NCBI GenBank assembly: GCA_016165875.1
Contig: JABBOT010000009.1
Coordinates: 13,024,370-13,088,369 of the forward strand
Source of the DNA: Acanthopleura granulata
Lineage: Eukaryota > Mollusca > Polyplacophora > Chitonida > Chitonidae
Reading direction: 5' to 3'
Length of the DNA: 64,000 nucleotides
The position numbers were made by a program, and so were the translations under genes. Below, in pieces: positions 22,115 through 34,000 of this stretch. The notes under the pieces are model-generated. The model had not been told where the DNA came from and did no database searches. It was given only the letters and a program-made list of their open reading frames with translations. Positions within the stretch are counted from its first letter, which is position 1. Every line of letters starts with the position of its first letter.

Positions 22115-24238
22115 CCTAATTTTAATATTTTATCTAGTTTCTTAATTCTTTGGTGGTTTGCATTATTTGTCGTTTTTGGAAACTGGTCTTGCGATTATTG
22201 ACCCGGAAAGCCTATTTTAGTTGACGGGTGGTATACGAATGTCGGTTTCGACGCCTCGGTTAATTCATCTATGGAGAAAATGAAACCGGGGCCCTTCAGT
22301 GGGACAACTGTTGGGTTTCTGCGTTTAACTTGAAGGGTGCGGGCGGGGACCGGGTCACTCTGGATAAACCGGGGCGTTCATTATCCGTTGGATATTATTG
22401 GGACATACATCAAACACAACGGTTGTTCATGCACGACTGTCACACGATTATGGCCTGTTTATACACCAAATATTCAAGTTGGGCATTTCGTGGGAAACCG
22501 TAGCCCTTTCCTGGATTATCAGATGTTATCAGTCGGAGGAACCTGTAAAACTGTAAGGATTACAACGAGAGGCCAGTCCCCTCTCGTCCTGTACTGAGGA
22601 CATGACTGTTGCGTTTCCACGAAACGTTCGGTTTTATCCATGGAGTAGGATTTGAAACTACTTCAAGAGTTTATTTCATCTCGATTCACAAAGGAGAATG
22701 GAATTTCAGTTTTTCAATTCTAAACCTGGAGTATCTGCTGTGTGTTCGGAGTTGATGAGACAGGAGTCTTGAATGCTTACTTTCCATGCTCGTCGGGCAA
22801 TCCAAAAATCTGCGAGCCAGAAACCCCCTTAGCCTGCAGTTACCGACTATCTGAGATCAAGATACACCTATAAAACAATACATTTCAAAACCTGTTCCAC
22901 AAAACAACATCCACTAGTGTACAGAAAATTGCAAATGTCGTGCAAAACGGTTTTGGTCTGCAAATATATAGCCGGTCTCGGGTCATTTGGTCCTGTCAGT
23001 TGCCAGGTTAGTAGGCATTAAGCATCGTTGCGTGGATGTTTCGGGTCTTCCAATCCCTTCTATCCATAATCTCTCAGTGTTTGATAAACTGCAGCGTAGA
23101 GGGTTGGGTCATGGGCAAATTTCTGTCCCCAGAACAGGGTGAAAATCCCAGCAAGACCGTCAGCAATACAACACGAGCGTCGCTACATATATACCATTAT
23201 CTAACGCCAAAGCTAAGAAAATTCGCTTCCAAGTGCTTGGCTGAATGACCTACGATCTCCGCAAGAAATTACCAACCAAGGTATGGGTATGCATGTTAAG
23301 ATGATCACCGATTGCAGCGATCGATGGCGCAAGTCCCAGTTAACATTAGTCCGAGTACACCTATTACGGTACACTTACAAATATCTAGACAAGACAACAA
23401 CAATGGTTTCATACTCACCCTTGAGTAGCCTTGATTATTAAATTAAATTAATGTTCGCTGTCTGAAATCGAGTCAGCATCGTGGAGTAGCAACACCAATC
23501 ATCACACTGACATATTTCAGCAGTGTGCAGAGAAGAACTCACACCTTCGACAACACTTGTTCAAAAATAAAAAGCACAGTAAAATATTTATTAGTAACGT
23601 TATTTAAAAAGCATTTTTCTCATTTAGGATAATGAATTTAAAGGTGTTAACCTCATATGCCATAGTACATTAAATAAGAACAAATTTTCAATCAAGTCAG
23701 TCAAAAATATTCTCGCAGCACTATAAACACTTCCTCAAACAGTGTCTTATATCTGAAACAATACAGTTTGTTTAACATGTTTGGTTGTCCGACATTGCCA
23801 AATACTTAGCAATCGCACATCAAATCAAATACTGACGTTTTCACCACACAGCTCCCTTTGTTTTCCCTATAACATCTTGTGCACAGCCGATTATAGTCTT
23901 TCACAAGCCAATATAATGTTTCATTTTGTGGAGGAATGAATTATTTGTTACAGTTGAGGGAAAATGGCCAAATATATCATCCATAATGGCATTCCTCTGT
24001 GTATCAACTTAGTGCTGTGTCCAGCCCGTAGGCCACAAACAATTAAGTCCATGATAAAATAGGTCCATTCCATTTTTTGGTCAATCCTAAACTGACTTGT
24101 ACACGGAAATGTTTTGGCAGGTTCCAATTTCTCCCTAAAGGTTTAGAGAGCAAAACTGAATTCACCAAAGTGGAACTGATGTAGGCATCAGTGGGTTTCT
24201 GTTAGGTATCACTGGAATTCATGAATGTATAAGTGGCA
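22115..24238. other. Intergenic, no gene seen
   Basis: Scattered open stretches (for example 22337-22597) have no recognisable motif and no supporting splice sites. It ends in a degenerate run of short GGAATTCAT-like segments (about 24180-24320) just 3' of the secreted-protein gene. Confidence 0.4.
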
Positions 24239-24244
24239 TTTATT
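24239..24244 (-). terminator. Polyadenylation signal for the cysteine-rich gene
   Basis: TTTATT on the + strand is AATAAA on the minus strand, 84 nt after the stop codon. Confidence 0.5.
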
Positions 24245-24327
24245 ATGACATCAGTAGAATTCATCAACGTTTCTGTGAAAACTTCTCAAGGCATCAATGG
24301 AATTTATCAAAGTGTGATTTTAGTTCA

Positions 24328-24639
24328 TCACGGTATTAGAGGAATTCTGCTGGACAAATACTTCTGTTTCTTGCGATGAACCTCCGGCTTGACGGCAGCT
24401 GTCTTTTTCCGGATCTTGCAGTTAGATTTACACTGAATTCTCAGCGTTCGACAGCCCACTTTGCACTTCTTTCTCTTGACTTCGTCTTGTATGTGAGTTT
24501 TACATGACGCTGTGCATTCCTGTCTTTTGGCGCGACACGTTTTCAGGCACACCAAGCGATTTGCCAGTGATGAAGGGGAGACAACTTGGAGAAACAGCAG
24601 CGCTAGGATGAGACTGGTCTGGATTACTAAACGGTTCAT
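24328..24639 (-). CDS. Small secreted cysteine-rich protein, CxxxC-x6-CxxxC twofold
   Basis: 103 codons from the ATG at 24637-24639. Residues 1-27 form a signal peptide (MNRLVIQTSLILALLFLQVV..., predicted cut near SLA-N). The mature part holds eight cysteines as CxxxC-x6-CxxxC, a 12-residue spacer, then CxxxC-x6-CxxxC, in a Lys/Arg-rich background with a basic tail. The spacing suits a disulfide-stapled helical hairpin, duplicated once. I chose this ATG because a strong acceptor (TTCCTTCTTTCGTCAG) ends exactly before it, suggesting a spliced 5' UTR. An in-frame ATG 10 codons earlier is the alternative. AATAAA follows at 24244-24239. No family was recognised. A secreted antimicrobial, shell-matrix or signalling peptide are all possible; function is unknown. 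Confidence 0.7.
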   Translation of the reverse strand: MNRLVIQTSLILALLFLQVVSPSSLANRLVCLKTCRAKRQECTASCKTHIQDEVKRKKCKVGCRTLRIQCKSNCKIRKKTAAVKPEVHRKKQKYLSSRIPLIP

Positions 24640-24799
24640 CTGACGAAAGAAGGAATTTATTTCTTTCATTGTTAAGACGGAATCTCTTTCAATCGCAAGA
24701 CCGAAGAACTGTACACTTATATTACATTGGCGGGTCAAGTGTACGAGTGGAGGAAACCGAAGTGCGTGTTCGTGGAAAACCACTCACTTTTGGCATGTA

Positions 24800-27737
24800 A
24801 CTAACAAACTTTGTGGTAAGCAAGTTGTCTCCACCGGACGTCAGAATTTGCAAACGGCGAAAGTACTGTCCGAGGACAAAAGAAAAAGATTCAGGAGAAA
24901 AATGTACTTGAGCTTAAGTGGGCCTCTAGAACGGAGGTTAAAATGTTATTTTTGTTAAACAGCTTACATATATCAATAACGCTTTAAATGGTGTTAAGGG
25001 AGAAGAAAACATGAAAACAATGCCAAAATAAGAGCGTTAAAATTTGTTTACAGGTTTAGTCTTTAATATTTATTTTGATTTTCTCTTTCACGAGAAATGA
25101 GTATTTGATATATATTAAAATGTTTTATATTTTTGTACGGTGGTTATTTGGGACTACCTCTTGGTATATATTGTCTTTGCGTAATAATGTTATAAACGAC
25201 GATGTTACACGATGATTAATATATTTGCACTAGAATTTGGTCTTTTCATCAACACAACACCACAAATGTGTTCAGCCTGGATTTTGATCATATTTCTATT
25301 TGTAATATATTCATATTATTATCATAATCGTTATCATAATTCAGATTAAATGCATATGTTTGAAAATAAACAACAATTTACATTCAATTACATTTATTAG
25401 ACATACATCACATCCTTATTTAGAGCAGTATTATGCAAATACTATTTATACCAACAGGCATAAATAACCATCATACAAAATTTTTTTCAAATATTCATTT
25501 CTCCTGAGAGAGGAAATGGAACTAAGGAATAAAAAATATATCTGTAAATAAATTATCACGTTCTTCCCCCCGATTTCGGCATCGTTTCACATATTCTTCT
25601 TCTTTAATGTTGGGTAGTCTTTCCATTTCCAGTCTTGGCCATTGTCTGGAGGCCCTTGTTACTATGTGACCTGCCCAAGGTCACCTGGTTTACGCTGCCA
25701 CTTGAAAGGCGTATAGATCATTAAGTTTATTTATCTCACTGGTCATTTGTCTGACGTTCGTCAGGATTATGGTTGGAGGAAACAGAAGGAAAATACTCCC
25801 ACTGGTCAGGAACGTACGTGACAAACTAAAAACGTGTGAGTTGGAACGGCGAGAGGTTGTAGTTGATTTTTCTCTTCTTAAATTTTTGCAAGCCCTGCTC
25901 TAAAGTGTGATTTCGCCTTACATGAATTTCATCTGATTGGACAGGTGATAAAAATCCTGGTGAACGTTTTTTCAACAGCCCTAAGTCGCACATGTGATTT
26001 CTGACTAAGGCAACATGTTATTTTATACACGTGTATTTGGGGAACGATATGTTTTGCCATGACTGATTTAGCCAGTAATGCAGTATAACTGTGTTCCGTA
26101 CGGAACGTCCGTGTCACGGTTTCACGGGCACCTCTGCTAACATCTGGTATCTCTTGATTATCCTAGTGAAGCCTAGGTGGCCCACTTGCTATTAACGACA
26201 CTGTAAAACATTGTCGAATACAGTGAAAATTGTACTCACGGTGATAGTATGCAGTAACAGGATGTCTGCCGGTCAAACCTGGCCTTGCCAGCTCGAAACT
26301 CGTTGACAAACATTGCCTCGTTGTTATTTCCAATCACGTGGTTGTATTCTGTATGTCTGACGACACGAAACCTCTGTCTACCTTATCTGTTTCATGAAAA
26401 CAAGCCTCTGGGCTGCTTTTTATTCATTCATTCATTTATTTATTTAATTATATATTTAGTTGATTGTTACTTGAGAATATTTCACTCAGTATGGTGGCGG
26501 ACAGCTTTATGGGTGGATGAAGCCGGAGTGCCATGAGTAAAATGGTGTTTCCGGCGAACTGTCCTACATGTGGCGTGTCGCCATAATCACCGACCCCATA
26601 AAGGCAGTCTTCATACGGACTTCATGCACGACCACACGAAGTGGATCACCGCGGCACCGAGAACAATGAAAATAGCAGAACCTCGAGAATTCTCTGGCCG
26701 ACATTGGGATTCAACGCACGTGAGTTTTGCAGTCAGACGTCGCTGCTCAGGTTTTACTCCTCGACGCTGTAGTGTTATATATTGTATTCCTGCATAAACC
26801 GGGAGGACTAAGCATCCATTTCTATTGTACTGATTATTAACTGTGATGACAACGCAGCATTTTGAGTCATTCAAGACCAGTGAATCTAATAAACTGAATT
26901 GGTGAACCTTCTTATCACAGTAAATCAGGCCCAAGCTGTGTAGTCTGTTGTTTATACTTGCTTTTGTGCTGAGGATTTGGGGGCAAACTGTTAACGAAGT
27001 GCTGGTAGCCATATATTACAAGAGAACAGTAATCAGTTCGGTTGAACTGAACCCGAGTCGCCATTGCGCTGAAAAAGGTACGTCAACATCACAGTATTTT
27101 TTAACCTAATTTTGCGTCAGCTTCCACTTACACGACATCAATCAGCTGTGTGGATATCTACATTAGAACCATGTACAACCATGTATGACACTGGCAGCCT
27201 AGTACAAAAAATTATCAGAGAGAAAAATTTTGTTACAAAGAAAGATATTTAAATAAAAATTATACACTTGTTTTTTCCCCAATTATATACATATTTTTCC
27301 CAAAACGATAACTAGAACACAATAAAAATACAGGCATACACATTCAGTTATTCTTAGGATATAAACAGAAGGCCGATTAATAAATACTGGACGTAAGCCA
27401 AAGATATTTGAGTGATGACATTGTTAGCAAAGTGTAGGCCTACATCTGCTTTTGTACATCTCCCATATTACAAGAACACACCGATTCGACATTTACAATA
27501 ATATGCATAATATATCAATAGACAGCCTTTCACCGATTGTTTTCATCTCTTTACAGACATATAAAATGGCATGGAATTCCAGATGGCATTCGAGACAGGT
27601 AGCAGGAGCTGAGGTGGATTGAGCGGTATTGTGGGAAAAATGCTTTAGCTTGGTATGTGTGTTGGGAGTTCGGATCGGACACATGGCAGCTATATTGAAC
27701 CTGTAAAAAAGGCTTATGTTAAGCTTATATCTATGGA
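24800..27737. other. Intergenic, no gene seen apart from one SINE
   Basis: AT-rich with no recognisable exons. The 5' end of the cysteine-rich gene should lie somewhere in the first few kb but cannot be placed. A faint minus-strand SINE remnant may sit near 25730-25800. Confidence 0.35.
26420..26540 (-). repeat. SINE 3' part, minus strand
   Basis: It reads from a TTATTTATTTAATTA tail through TTGAGAATATTTCACTCAGT and ATGGTGGCGGACAGC, the reverse complement of the SINE terminal block. It is 5' truncated. Confidence 0.7.
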
Positions 27738-27743
27738 TTTATT
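27738..27743 (-). terminator. Possible polyadenylation signal of the 199-aa gene
   Basis: AATAAA on the minus strand, about 350 nt after the stop at 28095. Confidence 0.35.
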
Positions 27744-28094
27744 AGGCTTTGGGCCACTTTGTCAGACTGGTTGCTTAGGCCAATTCTTGCTTTCCACTTC
27801 ATTGATCGGTCGGAGTATTTTCCCCATGCGCATCTTTTTGTTATGTGATGTCGCAGATATTTAAATAATATGAATTTGGATCTAATCCAAACAGCAAGAC
27901 CACGACTCAGTTACGAACTAACAACCTCTGACGACCTAAACAATATGTGGCCTATACAAATGACCACCACACGAACATCTGATTTTCTCCGCCTTCCGTG
28001 CAGAAAACATGGGAGATAATTAGGTCAAGAAATTCTGATCGGCTTGACTAAAATTGACTACTTCGCCCTAGAGGTAAGCAAATCGTCGGGTTGT

Positions 28095-31000
28095 TCATCC
28101 GAAATCATACACCGAGTCCCATTCGTAATCTGGTTCGATAAACTCCGGATCGCTGAATTTCATAAGTAGATCAAAATCGTCCTCGCTGCTGCTTGCACTG
28201 GCGGATATCGGCTCCTTGACGGAAACTTCCGACTGCACCGGAAGTTGGGGTTGGACGCCCACATATTCACACGTGATGATTGGAGGATACGTCACCTTCA
28301 GAACTGCGGACAGAGCAAAGGCACATGATTGACGAAAGTCAGATTGAGGAACATTTGGATCTAGGCGGTTTCAAGCAGCTGTGTATAACACACTATTTCC
28401 TGTTGCTAAGCAGCAGTATTTCTGATCTACTTCTTTGTTTCAAAAACACCATTATACAGATATTGTGGTATATTACAGAAAAGAACAAAGAAGTTCACCG
28501 CTTGATCCGTTTTATATAGCCGTGCAAGATTCTTCAGACATTGACAACTGTTACTTTGGTATTCGTGCATAAACCAGCATTCTGCCGGGGGACGAATAGT
28601 CCTTTCTGCACAAAGTTGCTGGCACCATTTTCAGGAAATATCACCAAGAAATAGACAATGCCTTTAAGGTCTGGCCCCAGTTTCATGAAGCATACTTAGT
28701 GTCAAGTGGCCCTTAGCCAAGTGCACTTCCTGTCTCTACAACATAGGTTATCATGGTAGTTAAGGGCTTATTTAGCTAAGTGTGGTTCATGAAACCGGCC
28801 CCTGGTTTGAACTAGTTTGAAGACGCGTGGTTGGTTGGGGGACAAAATCCTTACCCTTCATTGGATGAGCATGTGTGACGTGACCCTTGTCCCTCTGGAG
28901 ATACTCAATGGTCCGAGCCATCAGCTCCATCTCCTCTTCTGGCAAAGGATAAAACACATTACAGATTGAATAGGTAAGCAGTTATGATGCTAATGGGTCA
29001 GATTTTGTTAATTAGAAGTGGTGGCATAAATGCAAAGGCCACTTTGGGGGTGTGCAAGAGATGCCTTGTTTTCCATTCCGAAGCCAAATTGGAGAATCTT
29101 GATCGTTACATGAATAGACATTGTGCCACTACAAACTTTGCAAGTGAAAATGAAAGTAGTTTTGTTAAAGTGAGTCTTGAACGTGTATAAGCTTATATGA
29201 AGCATCTAGACATTTGTCGCCACGATATAGCTGAAACATTGCCAATGTGGCGTTCAGCAGTAATTATTCTTTCATTCTAGCCATTTGTGTTCTCCTTAAA
29301 TGGAAAAAAGCACTATAATGAAATATATACGTATATTAGATGAAAGGAAACTAAAAACTGCCTTTGAAAAACAGATCAGTTTTACTATTTGCAAAGTTTA
29401 TCAATGGACTAAAATATTTTAAAGAGAAATAGGACTCTACGGGTGGTCTGTTGGGGCCTAGTGAGTACAGCAACTTATTCTTATTATTTTGCTTTAAAAA
29501 GTTCGTTTATCAATTCGTCCAGAGCAACCTGTGTTGATTGGTAAAAACTAGACATCACTGAATGGTCACATTAGTGTTTCTAATGCATTTTAACAAATTT
29601 CAAAACAAAACAAAAAATAAATAAATCCTTCGGCACATCGTGTTTTCTTAGCCTATACGTTATAGCGGCTATATTTACCGTGGAGTTGACGTCTCCGGTT
29701 TGCTTCCTTAATCTGTTTAATCTCATCAGTTAGCCACTCAAAGCTCCGACTTCTGTGCACCCCTTCAGTACTGTCGCCTGAGGCATCGTAAAACAAGCAA
29801 GAAATATACTGCTCGCGGGCACGTACGTCCACTGTAGCTTTTGCGAAATAGTTTTAGTCATTCCAGAAACAATAACTTTTAGGTACATAGCCTAACACGG
29901 GCATAACTACATATATTACACTGCGCGGTAATGTTTATGTCTCCTTCATAACTTCATTCGTAACTCAACTTAAATGTTGCGTTGTATTTCCCCTTGGAAA
30001 GGGAAGTCACTATTTGCAGAGCGGACCTCGGTGACAAAAAGCCCCAAGGGGACGGCGCACACGGGGCGGTTCGTGTAGTGTTACGTTCTTTGATTTATTG
30101 TGTTATTTGATTGGTCTTTTACGCCGTACTCAGGAATATTTCACTTAGACAACGGCGGCGAGAAACATAGTGGGAGGAGGCCAGGGAAACGTGGCAAAGT
30201 TCGTCAGAAAAGCGCCACAGGGCGGTAGTTTGCCGCGGGCGCCATCTTAAGTGAAAAATACTTGAGTATAATTTTAAACAGTGATCAATCAATTTATAAG
30301 TATTATTATTTATTGTGTAGGGGCCTCTGTGGCTCATTTGTTTAGCGCGTTAGCACAGCGCAATGACCCAGAATCCTCCCACCAGTGAGGTCGCTGAGAG
30401 TTCAAGTTTCCTTTATCACACACAAACACCCCCACCTTCCTCAGAGTTTAGACTATGATTTCAAGTCCAGATCATGGTGGCTTCCTCTCTGGCCGTACAC
30501 TGAAGGTCTGCCAGCAACCTGCGGATTGTCGTGGGTTTCCCCCGCGCTCTGCAAAGTTTCCTCTAACCGTAATCCTGGCCGCCGTCGTATAAGTGAAATA
30601 TTCTTGAGTACGGCGTAAAACACCAATCAAATAAATAAATAAATAAATTTCTTGTATGCGTAAGGAGTACGTGGTTGGATTGGTTGTAATACATGAAGTA
30701 TTTTCAACAACCATGGATTCGTTTCGTGTCTGTGAAGCTATAATTGCAGTTATAACATCACGAATCCGCATGAATCACACATAACGTAACTGTCATGTAT
30801 ATGGTAAAAATATCTCCATATCTATGACAGATCGAGGTACAAAACTGAATGTACTGTAAGTGTGGTACAACTTACGGTTTGATCGGTAAGCTCTGTGAAG
30901 CAGAAGCAAGAGAACCTGTGTGATCACAGACAAAACCATCATGGCAGAGTTGCTGACACTGATGCTGTCAATAGCTTCTTGAGTCCTCTGAAATAAACGA

Positions 31001-34000
31001 AGTAATAAAGTATGTCCGTATATATGTGTTTGGACGATACGGGGTGATATGCGAGTTTGGACAGGGCGATTCCTTCAAAAGGATTGCGACATGGCGGATG
31101 GTAGCTGGACGTATTTGTGAGCTCTCTCTCTGTATGAGGCTATACAATGTATTAGGCTGTCAAATACGCTGACTTCTGCCTGGCAATGGATTGATTTTGC
31201 TGCCAAACAGATTGATAAATGTGTCTGTGCATTTCTGCTAGTACTAATACTCTGCTCTAGTGGAACCGGGTGACGTGACTACAACCAACAACAACAATAT
31301 GGTGCAGTGTACACTGAAACGCACCAGCCAGGAGTATGCCACGATCTACACGAAACTCTCAAGGGTAAATCTACACCTTCTGTGGACACTCAGGTAACTG
31401 ATAATATGGAGAACGGTACTAAGTCACTAGGCCACTCCCCTCAGCAAGTGTACCAGTGTGCTTTCTAAATCTAATGAGGCACAAGTTGAGCAGGATCTCA
31501 AATCTTTTATAAAGGAATCTCTGTCTTGTGGGACAAACCAGCTGTAATCAAAGGAATATATTTTAAACAATGTGGCAAGACTTATTCCATGAACGTCTAG
31601 TAAAACTAGAGCGTTCAGAAAGTGAACTTAAATCTAGTCTCGAGCACACGGACTCTGACCTTGTCGCCATACAGAAAACAGTTACTGGACTTCTGAAACC
31701 TACAGTAAAAGCCCTTACAGATTCACTGAAATTAGTGCAAGAAGAGAATGCTGGCCTTAAACTTGTTGAACTAGAGAGGTACAGCAGAGGATATAACCTC
31801 CGATTTGGGGGTGTAAGCGAAACAGTAGGGGAAAATCCTTTAGATATAGTGAATAACACTGTGCAAACCAATCTTAAGCTCCCTGGTGTGGAAATCGAAA
31901 ACGCATATCGTATCGGACTGAAAAAATATGGTCAAACCAGGCACATAATCGCGAAGTTTATTTACAGGCCGCAACGCAGAACGCAGGTTCTTTCCCAGTC
32001 GAAAATCCTATTGAAAGACAGCCCGATTTGTACTATCGAGGACCTAACTATAGCGGATAAACTGGCAAAAGAAAAATGTAAGCCCTTCATGCAAAAATGT
32101 ATTAGGGAAGGCAAAATGGTGAGATTTACAAGTGGGAAGGTGGATGTCAACGGTCAAGAGGTAAAGGAGAGGGACATGAACCTGTGAGTTGTGCTCGTTT
32201 CAGAAGTTCCGTGCGGCTCTGTATGTTTCTTGTTCTTGCATGTGTTGTGCGCTTTGAATCTGTTCTTGGAACACAGCAGCGTACTTGTTTGTGTACTTCT
32301 GCATGCGTGAACTACCTTCTCCGCGTTACTGTGTGTGAAAACGCTTTATCTGTTCCTGACTGTATTCTACTGTGTTCTTTGGAAACTCGAGTCCTTGCAT
32401 CTGTTCTTGCTGGAAGTCATGGGAAGCATGTACTGTGATTCTTAGACTCGTCACTCTACCGATCCCGATGTTACCAGTTACATAACTGTGTGTGTTCCTT
32501 TATCTTTCGAAAGTGGTCACGTCCCGGACTCATTAAAGATTGTTAAAATTACACCCATTCATAAGCCAGGAGAACACAACCTACTCAAAAATTATCGACC
32601 GATATCTGTCCTCCCAGCCGTAAGTAAAATATTTGAAAAATCTGCAGTAGTTAATGTTAAAGAGTTTCTCGAAGGAAATAATATCATATCGCCTGATCAA
32701 TATGGTTTTCGTGCCCATCATTCCACCATGCGTGCAGCATGTTCTTTACACGATTTTCATGTATCTGCTAGAGAAAAGACAAAAACTAGTTTTGTTAGTT
32801 TTTTAGATTTATCTAAAGCATTTGATACCGTCAATCACAAGATACTCCTGACAAAACTTGAACATTACAGCTTTCATGCCAAACCATTTCTATGGCTGTC
32901 AAGTTATTTAGCTGGCCGAACTCAGTGTGTTCAATATGACTCCATAGTTTCCTCTTTTGCCCAAGTTGACTGTGGAGTCCCACCGGGATCCATCTTTGGA
33001 CCCGTCTTATTTCTAGGCTATATCAATGACATAACTAATGTCACTACTGTACTGAAATATGTATTATTCGCCGACGACACAAGTGTGTGTATCTCATCCA
33101 GAAATATAAACGAAGCAGTCACCACCATGTCACCTGAACTCGGAAAGATTCATGACTGGATGATTTCAAACAGGCTATCGTCAAACGTTAATAAAACCAA
33201 ATCTATGGTCATCGGGCCAGTATCCTCTGCTCATAAGGACATTCCTCTGGTTTCCATGCAAGGGTCAGTTACAGATTATGTTTCTGAATTTAAATTTTTG
33301 GGTATAATGTTTAACAGTAAACCCTCCTGGGCATACCATATCAGTTACAGATGCAAAAAAGTATCTCTCAACATTGGCATAATTAACCATATTAAACACT
33401 TCATAAACAAACCAACTCTTAATACTTTACAACTCCTTAATTTCCCCTTTTCTGAATTATGCTTGTGTTATATGGGGTAACACTTATCCCTCTCATCTCA
33501 GGCCCTTGAATCTGTTACAAAAAAGCGCAGTGCGCTCAGTAATCCTATCTAAGTGACTCGAGCATAGACTCCCTCTCTTCAGATCTCTGAATGTTTTACC
33601 GCCAAAATTCTCTATTCTTCAGTCTTCTTGATAAATCGCTCATAAATATATATATCACCCCTATAAAATACCCCTGAACTACCGTAACATGTTTCGAAAA
33701 CAATCAGATATACACAATTATCCAACCAGGACACAGCATCTTAGCCTATTTAGACCCCTCCATTCTTCCAACCTGTCTCTCAACACAATTCGAAATATGA
33801 TACCCCAGGAATGGAACAAGCTACCGATTTCTCTCAAATCTATTGATTCCATTTCTCTTTTTAAGTTCAAAATAAAAGATTACTTGATGAATCAATTCTG
33901 ACTTCTTCTCAAACATATAAATGTCTCAAAGCCATGCAAGCGAGCATTTCTTTTGGCACGTGACAGTGCTTTTCTGACATATGTAAAACGTTTACTTATA

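Noticed and set aside
22337..22597. 86-codon plus-strand ORF
   Set aside because: No recognisable domain, no paired splice sites, and it lies in decayed repeat DNA.
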